Source of the DNA: an uncultured Varibaculum sp.
GTDB taxonomy: Bacteria; Actinomycetota; Actinomycetes; Actinomycetales; Actinomycetaceae
DNA length: 64,000 nucleotides
NCBI GenBank assembly: GCA_947255165.1
Contig: CAMYFZ010000002.1
Coordinates: 1-64,000 of the forward strand
Reading direction: 5' to 3'
Positions 17,482-26,479 of this stretch are shown piece by piece; the first letter of the stretch is position 1; each line of letters begins with the position of its first letter. The translations under genes were made by a program, and so were the position numbers. The notes below the pieces were generated by a model. The model ran no database searches. It was not told the DNA's origin and saw only the letters and a list, made by a program, of their open reading frames with translations.

Positions 17482-18999
17482 GTGGCCAGTAGCGAAATTT
17501 CTGATGCTAATCCTGGTATGTCTCAGGGGGGTGACCCCCAGCTGCACCGCAAGCTAAAGGCACGCCACCTGAATATGATCGCCATTGGGGGAGCGATTGG
17601 AACCGGGCTTTTCGTAGCCTCTGGCGGTACCATTACCGGCGCCGGTCCCGGAGGTGCCCTGGTTGCTTACGGAGCCATCGGAATCATGGTATTTTTCCTG
17701 ATGCAGTCGCTAGGGGAGATGGCCACCTACTGTCCCACCTCGGGTGCGTTCGAAGTTTTTGCCACCCGCTATGTCTCCAAATCTTTTGGCTTTGCACAGG
17801 GATGGAACTATTGGTACAACTGGGCAATCACGGTGGCAGCGGAGCTAGTTGCGGCCACTATCGTGATGCAATACTGGTTCCCGGAATCGGTGGTTCCCGC
17901 CTGGGTCTGGTCGCTACTTTTCCTGCTAATCCTGTTTGTACTTAATGCTTTCACCGTTCGCGGATTCGGGGAATCAGAGTTCTGGTTTGCCTCTATCAAA
18001 GTAGTAACGGTGATCGTCTTCCTAGTGCTAGGGATCCTAATGGTGCTCGGGATTATGGGGGGTAAGTCTCCGGGCTTCACCAACTTTACCCGCGGGGATG
18101 CCCCCTTCGTAAATGGTTTTTGGGGCATCATGGGAGTCTTTATGATTGCCGGTTTCTCTTTCCAAGGCACCGAGATGATCGGGATTGCCGCCGGGGAAAC
18201 CCAAGATCCTGAAACTAACGTACCTCGCGCTACTCGGGCCGTTTTCATCCGTATCTTGCTGTTCTATATCGGGGCGATCGCGGTTATCTCTTTTCTGATT
18301 CCCTACACCGATCCCGCCCTCCTGCAGGGAGCAAGTGCCGACTCCGACACCGCCCAAGGCTTTACCGAGGCCGTAACCAAGTCTCCCTTTACTTTGCTTT
18401 TTGAACGAGCTGGGGTAGCAATCGCGGCGGGGGTAATGAATGCCGTCATCTTAACTTCGATTCTTTCTGCTGGTAACTCCGGCATGTATGTGGCGACTAG
18501 GATGCTCTACTCGCTAGCTAAAGAGAAAAAAGCACCTGCTATTTTTGCTCGCCTCACGGGACACGGAGTTCCCCTGGTCGCGCTGTTAGCTACCAGTATG
18601 GTGGGAGCAGTTTGCTTTGCCACCTCGCGTGTAGGTACCGGCCAGGTCTATGTATGGTTGGTGAATGCATCCGGACTTGCCGGCTTTATTACCTGGATGG
18701 GAATTGCTTGGTCTCATTACTGTTTCCGCCGCGCCTATAAAGCCCAAGGCAAATCGGTAGCTGAGCTTCCCTATAAGGCACTGTTCTATCCGGCGGGACC
18801 AATTATTGCGCTAGTAATGTGTGCCATCGTGGTAGTGGGGCAGTCCTTAGATGTGATGAGTGGGGGATTTTCTATCATCAACTTCTTAGCAATCTATATT
18901 GGATTGCTGTTCTTCTTGGCGCTGTGGATCGGGCATAAGCTGGTTACCCGCGCCCCGGCAGTTAAACCGGAAGAAGCTGATCTTTCCCGGCATGTATAG
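17482..18999 (+). CDS. Amino acid permease, APC superfamily (AAT type)
   Basis: The protein shows the N-terminal signature of bacterial AAT permeases, HLNMIAIGGAIGTGLF, with about 12 membrane helices over 505 aa, and the conserved E/G segments of helix 3 (QSLGEMATYCPTSGAF). Such proteins are proton-coupled amino acid importers (LysP, AroP or GabP relatives); specificity cannot be told here. It starts with GTG after GGAGG, 17 bp behind the peptide-binding lipoprotein, so peptide uptake and amino acid uptake are probably co-expressed. Confidence 0.9.
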   Translation: MASSEISDANPGMSQGGDPQLHRKLKARHLNMIAIGGAIGTGLFVASGGTITGAGPGGALVAYGAIGIMVFFLMQSLGEMATYCPTSGAFEVFATRYVSKSFGFAQGWNYWYNWAITVAAELVAATIVMQYWFPESVVPAWVWSLLFLLILFVLNAFTVRGFGESEFWFASIKVVTVIVFLVLGILMVLGIMGGKSPGFTNFTRGDAPFVNGFWGIMGVFMIAGFSFQGTEMIGIAAGETQDPETNVPRATRAVFIRILLFYIGAIAVISFLIPYTDPALLQGASADSDTAQGFTEAVTKSPFTLLFERAGVAIAAGVMNAVILTSILSAGNSGMYVATRMLYSLAKEKKAPAIFARLTGHGVPLVALLATSMVGAVCFATSRVGTGQVYVWLVNASGLAGFITWMGIAWSHYCFRRAYKAQGKSVAELPYKALFYPAGPIIALVMCAIVVVGQSLDVMSGGFSIINFLAIYIGLLFFLALWIGHKLVTRAPAVKPEEADLSRHV

Positions 19000-19072
19000 G
19001 CATTTAACCGGGAAATTTTTCTAGTTATTACCGCTGAGAATTCCCGGAAAAATAAATGCCTATATCCTGACT

Positions 19073-19098
19073 AATCGGTATCATATCAGTTATCGATT
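19073..19098 (+). promoter_or_regulatory. Second copy of the AATCGGTATCAT motif
   Basis: AATCGGTATCAT at 19073-19084 plus CAGTTA..ATTT matches the element at 15816-15844 in the same order and spacing. It lies about 150 bp ahead of peptide-binding gene 2, which suggests common control of both lipoprotein genes. Confidence 0.5.
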
Positions 19099-19163
19099 TC
19101 TTAAAGGTAAGTCGAGAAAATCTTGGGATTGTGTAAAAACTCCAAACCTGAAATGCTATATTT

Positions 19164-19202
19164 AGCTGTGATTGTGTCAACATTTTTTCTGACACATCAG
19201 CT
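19164..19202. promoter_or_regulatory. Imperfect inverted repeat in the leader of peptide-binding gene 2
   Basis: AGCTG..TTGTGTCA and TGACACATCAGCT form an imperfect stem (perfect inner TGTGTCA/TGACACA) around a T-rich loop, ending about 33 bp before the start codon. It could be a leader hairpin or an operator. Confidence 0.35.
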
Positions 19203-19235
19203 TTAAAAATGTAAGCAACAAGCTTGGAGGCAATA

Positions 19236-20897
19236 GTGAAACGACGGGGTGCATTAGCCCTAGCATCTGCACTTGCTCTATCTCTCGGACTAGCCGGCTG
19301 TTCAAACGGCTCTGGCGGAGATTCAGCGGCAAATGCAGATAGTAAAGGGATTATTACTGTAAACACGGTAGAACCACAAAATCCCCTGATTCCGACTTCT
19401 ACCAATGAAACCGGTGGCGGGCGCGTCCTAGACGCGCTTTTCTCTGGTCTGGTCTATTACGAACCCAAGACTGGCAAGGCCGAGAACGAACTGGCCGAGT
19501 CGATTGAGTCTAAAGATCAGGTAGTTTGGACGATTAAGCTAAGGAAGGATGCCAAGTTCTCCGATGGCTCGCCAATTAAGGCCGATAACTACATCAAGGC
19601 CTGGAACTATGGGGCAAACCCGAAGAACGCGCAAATGTCTTCTTCTTTCTTTGAAGTAATTAAAGGCTTTACTCCCGGTCCGGAGGAAGAAGGAGCCGAA
19701 GCTCCCGATGTACCGGAACTGTCGGGATTAAAGAAGGTTGATGATTACACTTTCCAGGTAACTCTCAATCAGCCGACTTCTGACTTTGCGCTGCGCCTGG
19801 GCTACTCCGCCTATGTGCCGCTGCCGGATGTGGCTTTCAAAGACATGAAAGCCTTCGGTCAGAACCCCACGGTTACCTCCGGGCCCTACACCCTCAAGGA
19901 CAAGGGTTGGCACCACAACGAATCTATTGAACTGGTAAAGAACGATAAGTATTCTGGACCGCGGGAAGCTAAGAACGGTGGAATCACTTTCAAGATTTAC
20001 ACCAAGTCCGAGGCCGCCTATGCCGATGTACAGTCTGGTCAGCTAGACGTACTCGATGACGTACCAGCTGCGTCAATGAGCAACTTCCAGTCTGATTTCC
20101 CAGATTCCAGCATTAACCAGCCGGTGGCTATTTTCCAGTCCTTCACCATTCCGGATCGGCTAAAGCACTTCGGAATGGATGAGGAAGGCCGCCTGCGTCG
20201 TCAAGCGCTTTCTTACGCTATTGACCGCGCTAGCATCTGTGAAAAGATCTTCCAGAAGACCCGGGTACCTGCGAAAGATTTCACTTCTCCAGCCATGCCT
20301 AACTATGACAAGGTTTTGAAGCAGGTTAAGGGCGCGGAAGTGCTGAAGTTTGATAAAGCCAAGGCTAAGGAACTGTGGGCGAAAGCTGACGCAATTTCCA
20401 AGTTTGATGGCAAGTTCACTATTGGCTACAACTCGGACTCCTCCCACAAAGACTGGGTAGACGCGGTTACTAACCAGCTGAAGACCAACTTGGGTATTGA
20501 TGCGGTCGGCGATCCTTACCCGGACTTCAAGGGACTGCGCGATGCCATTACCCAGGAAACCATTAAGGGCGCATTCCGCTCTGGTTGGCAAGCTGACTAC
20601 CCGGGGATGACGAACTTCTTGGAGCCCCTATACTCCAAGAACGGCAACTCCAATGATGGTAAATACGACAACCAACAGTTCAACCAGCTGATGCTGGAGA
20701 TTGCGAAGCTGCCGGTAGGAGACGCTCAGGACCAGAAGTTTGCAGAAGCGCAATCGATTCTGTTCACTGATCTGCCTGCTATCCCGCTGTGGTACTCCAA
20801 TGTTCTAGGTGTTTGGAACAAAGAAAATGTTTCCAACGTAACCTTTAACTGGAAGAGTGAACCGGTTTACTACCAGATCACTAAGAACGCAAAGTAA
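19236..20897 (+). CDS. oppA: Oligopeptide ABC transporter substrate-binding lipoprotein (2)
   Basis: A paralogue of the protein at 15866: lipoprotein signal KRRGALAL..LGLAGCS, with the anchor Cys near residue 22, then the SBP_bac_5 fold with FSDGSPIKADNYIKAW, SGPYTL and a C-terminal NVTFNWK. Length 553 aa from the GTG at 19236, chosen because TTGGAGG stands 5 bases before it. It is followed by a strong terminator and then oppB, oppC and the fused ATPase, so it probably is the most highly expressed member of the transporter operon. Confidence 0.92.
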   Translation: MKRRGALALASALALSLGLAGCSNGSGGDSAANADSKGIITVNTVEPQNPLIPTSTNETGGGRVLDALFSGLVYYEPKTGKAENELAESIESKDQVVWTIKLRKDAKFSDGSPIKADNYIKAWNYGANPKNAQMSSSFFEVIKGFTPGPEEEGAEAPDVPELSGLKKVDDYTFQVTLNQPTSDFALRLGYSAYVPLPDVAFKDMKAFGQNPTVTSGPYTLKDKGWHHNESIELVKNDKYSGPREAKNGGITFKIYTKSEAAYADVQSGQLDVLDDVPAASMSNFQSDFPDSSINQPVAIFQSFTIPDRLKHFGMDEEGRLRRQALSYAIDRASICEKIFQKTRVPAKDFTSPAMPNYDKVLKQVKGAEVLKFDKAKAKELWAKADAISKFDGKFTIGYNSDSSHKDWVDAVTNQLKTNLGIDAVGDPYPDFKGLRDAITQETIKGAFRSGWQADYPGMTNFLEPLYSKNGNSNDGKYDNQQFNQLMLEIAKLPVGDAQDQKFAEAQSILFTDLPAIPLWYSNVLGVWNKENVSNVTFNWKSEPVYYQITKNAK

Positions 20898-20935
20898 AGA
20901 AAAAATCGCAAATAAACTGTAGTAAACACAGTTAA

Positions 20936-20986
20936 GAGGCGGATCTGAAGGCAATAAAATGCCTTCAGATCCGCCTCCGGTTTTTT
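20936..20986 (+). terminator. Strong terminator between binding-protein gene and permeases
   Basis: A perfect 17-bp stem (20936-20952 with 20961-20977) around AATAAAAT is followed by CGG and six T residues. It would let a fraction of transcripts through to oppB, a common way to make more binding protein than permease. Confidence 0.85.
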
Positions 20987-21041
20987 CCTGGAAGCGTTAA
21001 CGCGATAAGGTTTAACTCAGCTTATAGTCAAGGAGAGACCT

Positions 21042-21968
21042 ATGCTCAGATACATAGGGCATCGTCTACTACAGATGATCCCGGTATTCTTTGGGGCAAC
21101 GTTGCTGATTTTCGCGATGGTGTATGCCATGCCGGGAGATCCGGTGCAGGCACTAGGCGGAGATAAGGGACTGCCCCCCTCGGTAGCCGCGCAGATTCGC
21201 GCGGAATACAACCTCGATAAACCGCTGTGGATGCAGTACCTGCTTTATCTAAAGGGAATCGTCACCCTAGATTTCGGAAAGACCTTCTCCGGCAGAGAAG
21301 TAACCGAAGTAATGGCCAACGCCTTCCCGGTAACTATCAAGCTAGCGTTTATGGCGATTATTTTTGAGGCCGTGATCGGGATTTTCTTCGGATTTTTTGC
21401 CGGACTTAAAAAAGGTAAACTTTTTGACTCGACTGTGCTAGTGATTTCCCTGGTAGTAATCGCGGTACCGACCTTCGTAATCGGCTTCTTGCTGCAGTTC
21501 CTCTTAGGGGTGAAACTAGGGTGGCTGCCTACTACCGTAGGGGCAAACGTCAACTTCCAGTCCTTGCTGATGCCGGCGTTAGTGCTAGGAGCAGTTTCTT
21601 GTGCCTACGTTATCCGCCTTACTCGTCAAGAGGTTTCGGAAAACCTGACCGCTGATTTCGTGCGGACTGCCCGGGCAAAGGGGATTCCCGAATCCCGGGT
21701 AATGACTCACCACGTGCTGCGCAACTCCCTTATTCCAGTAGCTACCTTCCTAGGAGGAGACCTGGGGGCCTTAATGACCGGCGCGATTGTGACTGAAGGT
21801 ATTTTCGCGATTAACGGTGTCGGCGGTACTCTTTACCAGGCTATTTTACGTGGTGAGGCCGCTACGGTAGTTTCTATTACTACTGTATTGGTGCTGGTCT
21901 ATATCGTTGCCAACCTGCTAGTAGACCTGTTATACGCTGTACTAGACCCGAGGATTCGCTATGAGTAA
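21042..21968 (+). CDS. oppB: Oligopeptide ABC transporter permease, DppB/OppB type
   Basis: One half of the transmembrane channel. N-terminus LRYIGHRLLQMIPVFFGAT and the PGDPVQAL segment are typical of the DppB/OppB family; the EAA loop that contacts the ATPase is visible as RTARAKGIPESRVMTHHVLR. Length 308 aa with six predicted helices. AAGGAGAG precedes the ATG. The end overlaps oppC by 8 bases, so both permeases are translationally coupled. Confidence 0.93.
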   Translation: MLRYIGHRLLQMIPVFFGATLLIFAMVYAMPGDPVQALGGDKGLPPSVAAQIRAEYNLDKPLWMQYLLYLKGIVTLDFGKTFSGREVTEVMANAFPVTIKLAFMAIIFEAVIGIFFGFFAGLKKGKLFDSTVLVISLVVIAVPTFVIGFLLQFLLGVKLGWLPTTVGANVNFQSLLMPALVLGAVSCAYVIRLTRQEVSENLTADFVRTARAKGIPESRVMTHHVLRNSLIPVATFLGGDLGALMTGAIVTEGIFAINGVGGTLYQAILRGEAATVVSITTVLVLVYIVANLLVDLLYAVLDPRIRYE

Positions 21969-22908
21969 CCAACTACTTCCCGGACAAAAACATTTCGTTA
22001 ACAAGGTCGATGAAACCGGCCTGGGGGCAGTCGATGCGGTAGCCGACGAATCGGCGCCCTCCTCGGTGTGGGGCGAAGCCTGGAAACAGTTGCGCCGCCG
22101 CCCCCTCTTTTGGGTGGCTTTGGTGATTATTGTCTTGGCAGTGCTGATGGCCATCGTGCCCCAGCTGTTTACTTCTCAAGATCCCACTTACTGCACCCTG
22201 GAGAATTCGATTGAGGGGCCGACTAAAGGTCATATTTTTGGATTCGATAAACAGGGATGTGACCTGTATTCCCGGATCATTTATGGGGCGCGTGCCTCGA
22301 TAGCAGTGGGGATTTTCTCTACCTTAACTGCCACCATTATCGGGGTAGTTTTCGGTGCTTTGGCAGGCTACTTCGGAGGAATTCTAGACGCGATCCTTTC
22401 CCGGATTGTGGATATCTTCTTCGCCATCCCCATGGTGCTGGCCGCCATCGTGATTATGCAAATGTTCAAAGAACATCGCTCTATCTGGATGGTGGTAATC
22501 GTGCTGGGGGTCTTTGGTTGGACCCAAATCGCCAGGATTACCCGGGGCGCGGTGCTTTCGATTAAGAACGAGGAATACGTAACTGCGGCGCGTACCCTGG
22601 GGGTATCAAATATCCGGATTCTGCTGCGCCATATATTGCCGAATGCGGCTGCGCCGGTGATAGTCTATGCCACCGTGGCGCTGGGAACTTTCATCGTGGC
22701 GGAGGCGACCCTATCCTTCATGGGTATTGGATTACCGTCCTCTATCGTTTCTTGGGGTGGAGACATCTCTACTGCCCAGCAACAGCTACGTACTGCGCCT
22801 ATGATTTTGTTCTTGCCGTCTATCGCTTTGGCGCTTACGGTATTGAGCTTCATCATGATGGGGGACGTAATTCGTGACGCTCTCGACCCGAACCAGAGGA
22901 AACATTAA
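21961..22908 (+). CDS. oppC: Oligopeptide ABC transporter permease, DppC/OppC type
   Basis: The second channel half. It has the N-terminal cytoplasmic tail, a first helix (PLFWVALVIIVLAVLMAIV), the periplasmic loop with the HIFGFDKQGCDLYSRIIYG block characteristic of the OppC family, and the EAA loop AARTLGVSNIRILLRHILPN. Length 315 aa. The ATG lies inside the oppB end; the following ATPase gene starts 2 bp after its stop. Confidence 0.93.
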   Translation: MSNQLLPGQKHFVNKVDETGLGAVDAVADESAPSSVWGEAWKQLRRRPLFWVALVIIVLAVLMAIVPQLFTSQDPTYCTLENSIEGPTKGHIFGFDKQGCDLYSRIIYGARASIAVGIFSTLTATIIGVVFGALAGYFGGILDAILSRIVDIFFAIPMVLAAIVIMQMFKEHRSIWMVVIVLGVFGWTQIARITRGAVLSIKNEEYVTAARTLGVSNIRILLRHILPNAAAPVIVYATVALGTFIVAEATLSFMGIGLPSSIVSWGGDISTAQQQLRTAPMILFLPSIALALTVLSFIMMGDVIRDALDPNQRKH

Positions 22909-22910
22909 TC

Positions 22911-24776
22911 GTGAATCAAAATAACCAAAAGGATCAGATTATGGCAGCTGACTCGGATCAGACTCTTGCCGACCGTAGCGTAGCTAACGCTGGTACCCCT
23001 CCTGCGCCTACGCCCCTGTTGGAAGTAAAAAACCTAGAGGTTAACTTCCAGTCCACTACCGGCGTGGTTCCAGCGGTGCGCAAAGCTAATCTCACTCTCT
23101 ACCGGGGACAGACGGTGGCGATTGTGGGGGAGTCCGGGTCTGGTAAATCGACTTTGGCCATGGCGATCATCGGGCTGTTGCCCGGTACCGGGAAAATTGC
23201 CGGCGGATCTATTAAGTTCGATGGGCGCGAACTGACCAGCCTGACTGAAAAAGAGATGCAGCAGGTGCGGGGAGCCCAGATCGGGATGGTACCGCAAGAC
23301 CCGATGTCGAACCTGAATCCGGTTTGGAAAATCGGTTCCCAGGTGGCAGAAGCTTTGAAGTTCAACGAAGCTACCAAGGGCGGTAATATTCACGAACAAG
23401 CGATGAAAGCACTGGCAGATGCAGGTTTGCCAGATGCTGAGGCACGCTCCAAGCAATATCCGCACGAATTTTCGGGGGGTATGCGCCAGCGCGCCCTAAT
23501 CGCCATCGGTTTGGCGGCGGGGCCGAAACTGCTAATCGCCGATGAACCCACCAGCGCCCTAGACGTGACTGTTCAGCGGCGCATCTTGGATCACCTGGAA
23601 AAAGAAACTCAGGATCTGGGTACTTCCACCCTGTTTATTACCCATGACCTGGGACTGGCGGCCGAACGAGCCTCTCATCTGGTAGTTATGCACCGCGGAC
23701 GGGTAGTAGAATCCGGACCCGCGCGGGAAATTTTGAACGATCCTCGCCATCCCTATACCAAGCGCTTGGTTAATGCGGCGCCCTCGCTAGCGTCTCGGAG
23801 GATTGAAATAAATCATTCTCCCCAAAAAGCAGCGGAAGTGCCAGGGACTATCGAATCGCATACCTCTGCAGATGTGAACCTAGCAGTGGCGGCTGCCAAA
23901 GGCTCCGGACAAAAAGTGATGGGTACCAATGTCTTGGGGCAGCCCTTAGAAAAACACCTTGGTGACGAGGTGATTCGGGTCGAGCATCTGGTGAAAGAGT
24001 TCGATATTCGCGGGCAAAAGGGTAAGAAGAAGACTTTCCGGGCAGTCGATGACGTGTCTTTTCAGGTGCGCCGGGGTTCTACTTTGGCGCTGGTAGGAGA
24101 GTCTGGCTCCGGTAAATCTACGGTTGCCAACATGATATTGAACCTCCTCAACCCCACTTCCGGGAAGGTCTATTACGAGGGAATCGACCTATCGACTTTG
24201 AAGCGCAAACAACTATTTGCGCTTTGCCGCAAGATGCAGGTGGTTTTCCAGAATCCTTACGGTTCCCTAGATCCCATGTTTTCGGTGTACCGCTGTATTG
24301 AAGAGCCACTGCGCACCCACCACATTGGGGATCGCGCGAAGCGAGAAAAACGAGTGGCGGATTTGCTGGATATGGTGGCGCTCCCGCGCAGCGCTATGCG
24401 GCGTTTTCCGAATGAACTGTCTGGCGGTCAACGGCAAAGGGTGGCGATTGCGCGCGCCCTGGCGCTGCGCCCAGAGCTCGTAGTACTGGACGAAGCAGTT
24501 TCTGCTTTGGATGTGCTGGTGCAGGATCAGATTTTGCATTTGCTTAATGAGCTACAAGGACGGCTGGGGTTGACCTATTTGTTCATTACCCACGACTTGG
24601 CGGTGGTGCGTGAAAACGCAGACGATATCGCGGTGATGGAACAGGGCAAACTGGTTGAATATGGCAAAGCTGACGATATTTTCGCCAATCCCCAAAAGGA
24701 ATACACCCGCGAACTAATTGAAGCGGTTCCCGGGGGCGATTTGCTAAAAGCTCGCACCGGATACCAGGTCGGATAA
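22911..24776 (+). CDS. oppD: Fused OppD-OppF ATPase of the oligopeptide transporter
   Basis: Two ABC ATPase domains in one chain of 621 aa. Domain 1 (about residues 35-300) has Walker A GESGSGKST, signature FSGGMRQRA and Walker B LLIADEPTSALD. Domain 2 (about 360-610) has GESGSGKST, LSGGQRQRVAIARAL and LVVLDEAVSALD, where the usual PT is AV. Each carries the OppD/F C-terminal extension (HPYTKRLV, KEYTRELIEAVPGG). The fusion replaces separate oppD and oppF. Start is GTG after AGAGGA; an ATG at 22941 with its own AAAGGA is an equally plausible start. Confidence 0.93.
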   Translation: MNQNNQKDQIMAADSDQTLADRSVANAGTPPAPTPLLEVKNLEVNFQSTTGVVPAVRKANLTLYRGQTVAIVGESGSGKSTLAMAIIGLLPGTGKIAGGSIKFDGRELTSLTEKEMQQVRGAQIGMVPQDPMSNLNPVWKIGSQVAEALKFNEATKGGNIHEQAMKALADAGLPDAEARSKQYPHEFSGGMRQRALIAIGLAAGPKLLIADEPTSALDVTVQRRILDHLEKETQDLGTSTLFITHDLGLAAERASHLVVMHRGRVVESGPAREILNDPRHPYTKRLVNAAPSLASRRIEINHSPQKAAEVPGTIESHTSADVNLAVAAAKGSGQKVMGTNVLGQPLEKHLGDEVIRVEHLVKEFDIRGQKGKKKTFRAVDDVSFQVRRGSTLALVGESGSGKSTVANMILNLLNPTSGKVYYEGIDLSTLKRKQLFALCRKMQVVFQNPYGSLDPMFSVYRCIEEPLRTHHIGDRAKREKRVADLLDMVALPRSAMRRFPNELSGGQRQRVAIARALALRPELVVLDEAVSALDVLVQDQILHLLNELQGRLGLTYLFITHDLAVVRENADDIAVMEQGKLVEYGKADDIFANPQKEYTRELIEAVPGGDLLKARTGYQVG

Positions 24777-24782
24777 TTTGCT

Positions 24783-24810
24783 TTTTCGCGGCAGAAACCT
24801 GCCGCGAAAA
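24783..24810. terminator. Perfect hairpin after the oligopeptide transporter genes
   Basis: TTTTCGCGGCAG pairs over 12 bp with CTGCCGCGAAAA around AAAC. It follows the last opp gene by 6 bp. It has U-A closing pairs but no T-run beyond the stem, so the strength as terminator is unclear. Confidence 0.5.
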
Positions 24811-24968
24811 CCCGGCAGATTCGAAAGCTCAGGATGTTTTATACCCAAAAACTGGGAACGCAAAAAATATTTTGTACTTTGAGATGAGAACGGGCGTTTA
24901 AAAGATTCCGCTAGGTGCTCTGTTAAACTCTAGGTATCTTGCAGGTTTGACTTAGAGAAAGATTCCCA

Positions 24969-25775
24969 ATGAAGCTGAAGAAAACGCTATTAATGCTAAC
25001 CGGTCTGGTGATGGCACTGTCGCTTTCCGGATGTGCAGGAGGCTCGGGCGCCGCAGATGCTGGCAAAGCTAAGGGTGATGACTTTACGGTAGGCTTTGAT
25101 GCCAACTTCCCGCCCTATGGATATAAAGATAAGAGCGGAGAATATGTAGGTTTCGACTTGGATCTTGCTGCCGAGGTAGCTAAACGTAACGGCTGGAACC
25201 TGCAAAAGCGAGCTATTGATTGGGATTCCAAAGACATGGAACTCAAGTCGGGTACTATCGATTGCATCTGGAATGGGTTCACCATGAACGGGCGCGAAAA
25301 ACAATACACTTTCTCTAAACCGTACGTAGATAACTCGATTGTGTTCGTAACTAAAGCCGGATCGGGGATTAAGTCCCCGGCGGATTTGAAGGGTAAGACT
25401 GTGTTGGTGCAGGTAGATTCGTCGGGTCTGGCCGCGCTGCAAGACAAGGAAAACGCGGGTTTGGTGTCCAGCTTCAAGGAAATGACCCAGGTGCCCGATT
25501 ACAATAATGCGTTTATGACCCTAGAGGCAGGCGCAGCCGACGCGGTTGCGGTTGATATTGGAGTAGCCGAATATCAGTTGGAACAGCGCGGGAAGGAAAA
25601 GTTCCAAATTATGGAGCCGCCCTTCCACACCGAGCAGTACGGCATCGGTTTTAAAAAGGGTAACCAAGCCTTGCGCGACCAGGTGCAAAAGACCTTGGAC
25701 GAGATGAAGAAAGACGGCACTTTCCTCAAGATCGCTAAGAAGTACAAATTAGAAAAAGCGATTGTTACTGATTAG
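24969..25775 (+). CDS. Polar amino acid ABC transporter substrate-binding lipoprotein
   Basis: An SBP_bac_3 protein with lipoprotein signal MALSLSGCAGG (anchor Cys about residue 22), the family opening FDANFPPYGYKDKSGEYVGFDLDLA, and the domain hinge segments NGREKQYTFSKPY and DLKGKTVLVQVDSSG. Length 268 aa. It would deliver polar or basic amino acids to the permease and ATPase encoded next. Which amino acid cannot be told from sequence. Confidence 0.92.
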   Translation: MKLKKTLLMLTGLVMALSLSGCAGGSGAADAGKAKGDDFTVGFDANFPPYGYKDKSGEYVGFDLDLAAEVAKRNGWNLQKRAIDWDSKDMELKSGTIDCIWNGFTMNGREKQYTFSKPYVDNSIVFVTKAGSGIKSPADLKGKTVLVQVDSSGLAALQDKENAGLVSSFKEMTQVPDYNNAFMTLEAGAADAVAVDIGVAEYQLEQRGKEKFQIMEPPFHTEQYGIGFKKGNQALRDQVQKTLDEMKKDGTFLKIAKKYKLEKAIVTD

Positions 25776-25820
25776 CTTGCTGCGTGAAAAATCAAAAGCT
25801 GGCGCAGGGAGCTATTGTTA

Positions 25821-26474
25821 ATGGATTTATCGTTCTTGCCGGAACTGGCCGGCGGTATGCTGCAAACCTTCATTATCTTCGCCCTCACCCTGGTTTTATC
25901 GTTGCCTCTGGGACTGGTAGTTTATGGCGGGAGAGTGAGCCGTTTTAAGCCACTGGCCTGGTTTATCCAGTTCTATATCTCGGTGATGCGGGGCACCCCC
26001 TTAATGTTGCAGCTCCTGGTGGTGTATTTCGGTCCCTTCTTCCTCTTCGGGATGCAAATCGGAGCTGCCTACCGTTTCAGCGCCGTGATTATTGCTTTCG
26101 CTATTAACTACGCCGCCTATTTTGCGGAAATCTACCGCGGCGGTTTTCAGGCGCTTCCGGTGGGACAGTCAGAGGCCGCGTTTGTACTGGGTTATTCCCC
26201 GGCGCGTACTTTCCTGACCATCAAGTTGCCGCAAATGTTCCGTACGGTGTTACCGTCGATTACCAACGAGGTAATCACGCTGGTAAAAGATACTTCTCTG
26301 GCTTTTGCGATCGCCTATGCGGAGATGTTTACGATTGCGAAGCAACAGGCCGCCGCCAGCGCTTCTATGCTTCCCTTTGTAGCAGCCGGGATCTTCTACT
26401 GGGTGTTTAATCTGGTGGTAGCGGTAGTGATGGAACGGATTGAAAAACGCATGGGAAGTTACAAGATCAGGTGA
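25821..26474 (+). CDS. Polar amino acid ABC transporter permease (HisM/ArtQ type)
   Basis: A 217-aa permease with the His/Glu/Gln/Arg opine family signature: GGMLQTFIIFALTL, then FYISVMRGTPLMLQLLVVYF, and the EAA-like loop GQSEAAFVLGYSPARTF followed by LPQMFRTVLPSITNEVITLVKDTSL. The ATG at 25821 is preceded by AGGGAG; TTG at 25815 is in frame but too close to it. As the only permease here it probably homodimerises. Confidence 0.92.
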   Translation: MDLSFLPELAGGMLQTFIIFALTLVLSLPLGLVVYGGRVSRFKPLAWFIQFYISVMRGTPLMLQLLVVYFGPFFLFGMQIGAAYRFSAVIIAFAINYAAYFAEIYRGGFQALPVGQSEAAFVLGYSPARTFLTIKLPQMFRTVLPSITNEVITLVKDTSLAFAIAYAEMFTIAKQQAAASASMLPFVAAGIFYWVFNLVVAVVMERIEKRMGSYKIR

Positions 26475-26479
26475 GGAAG

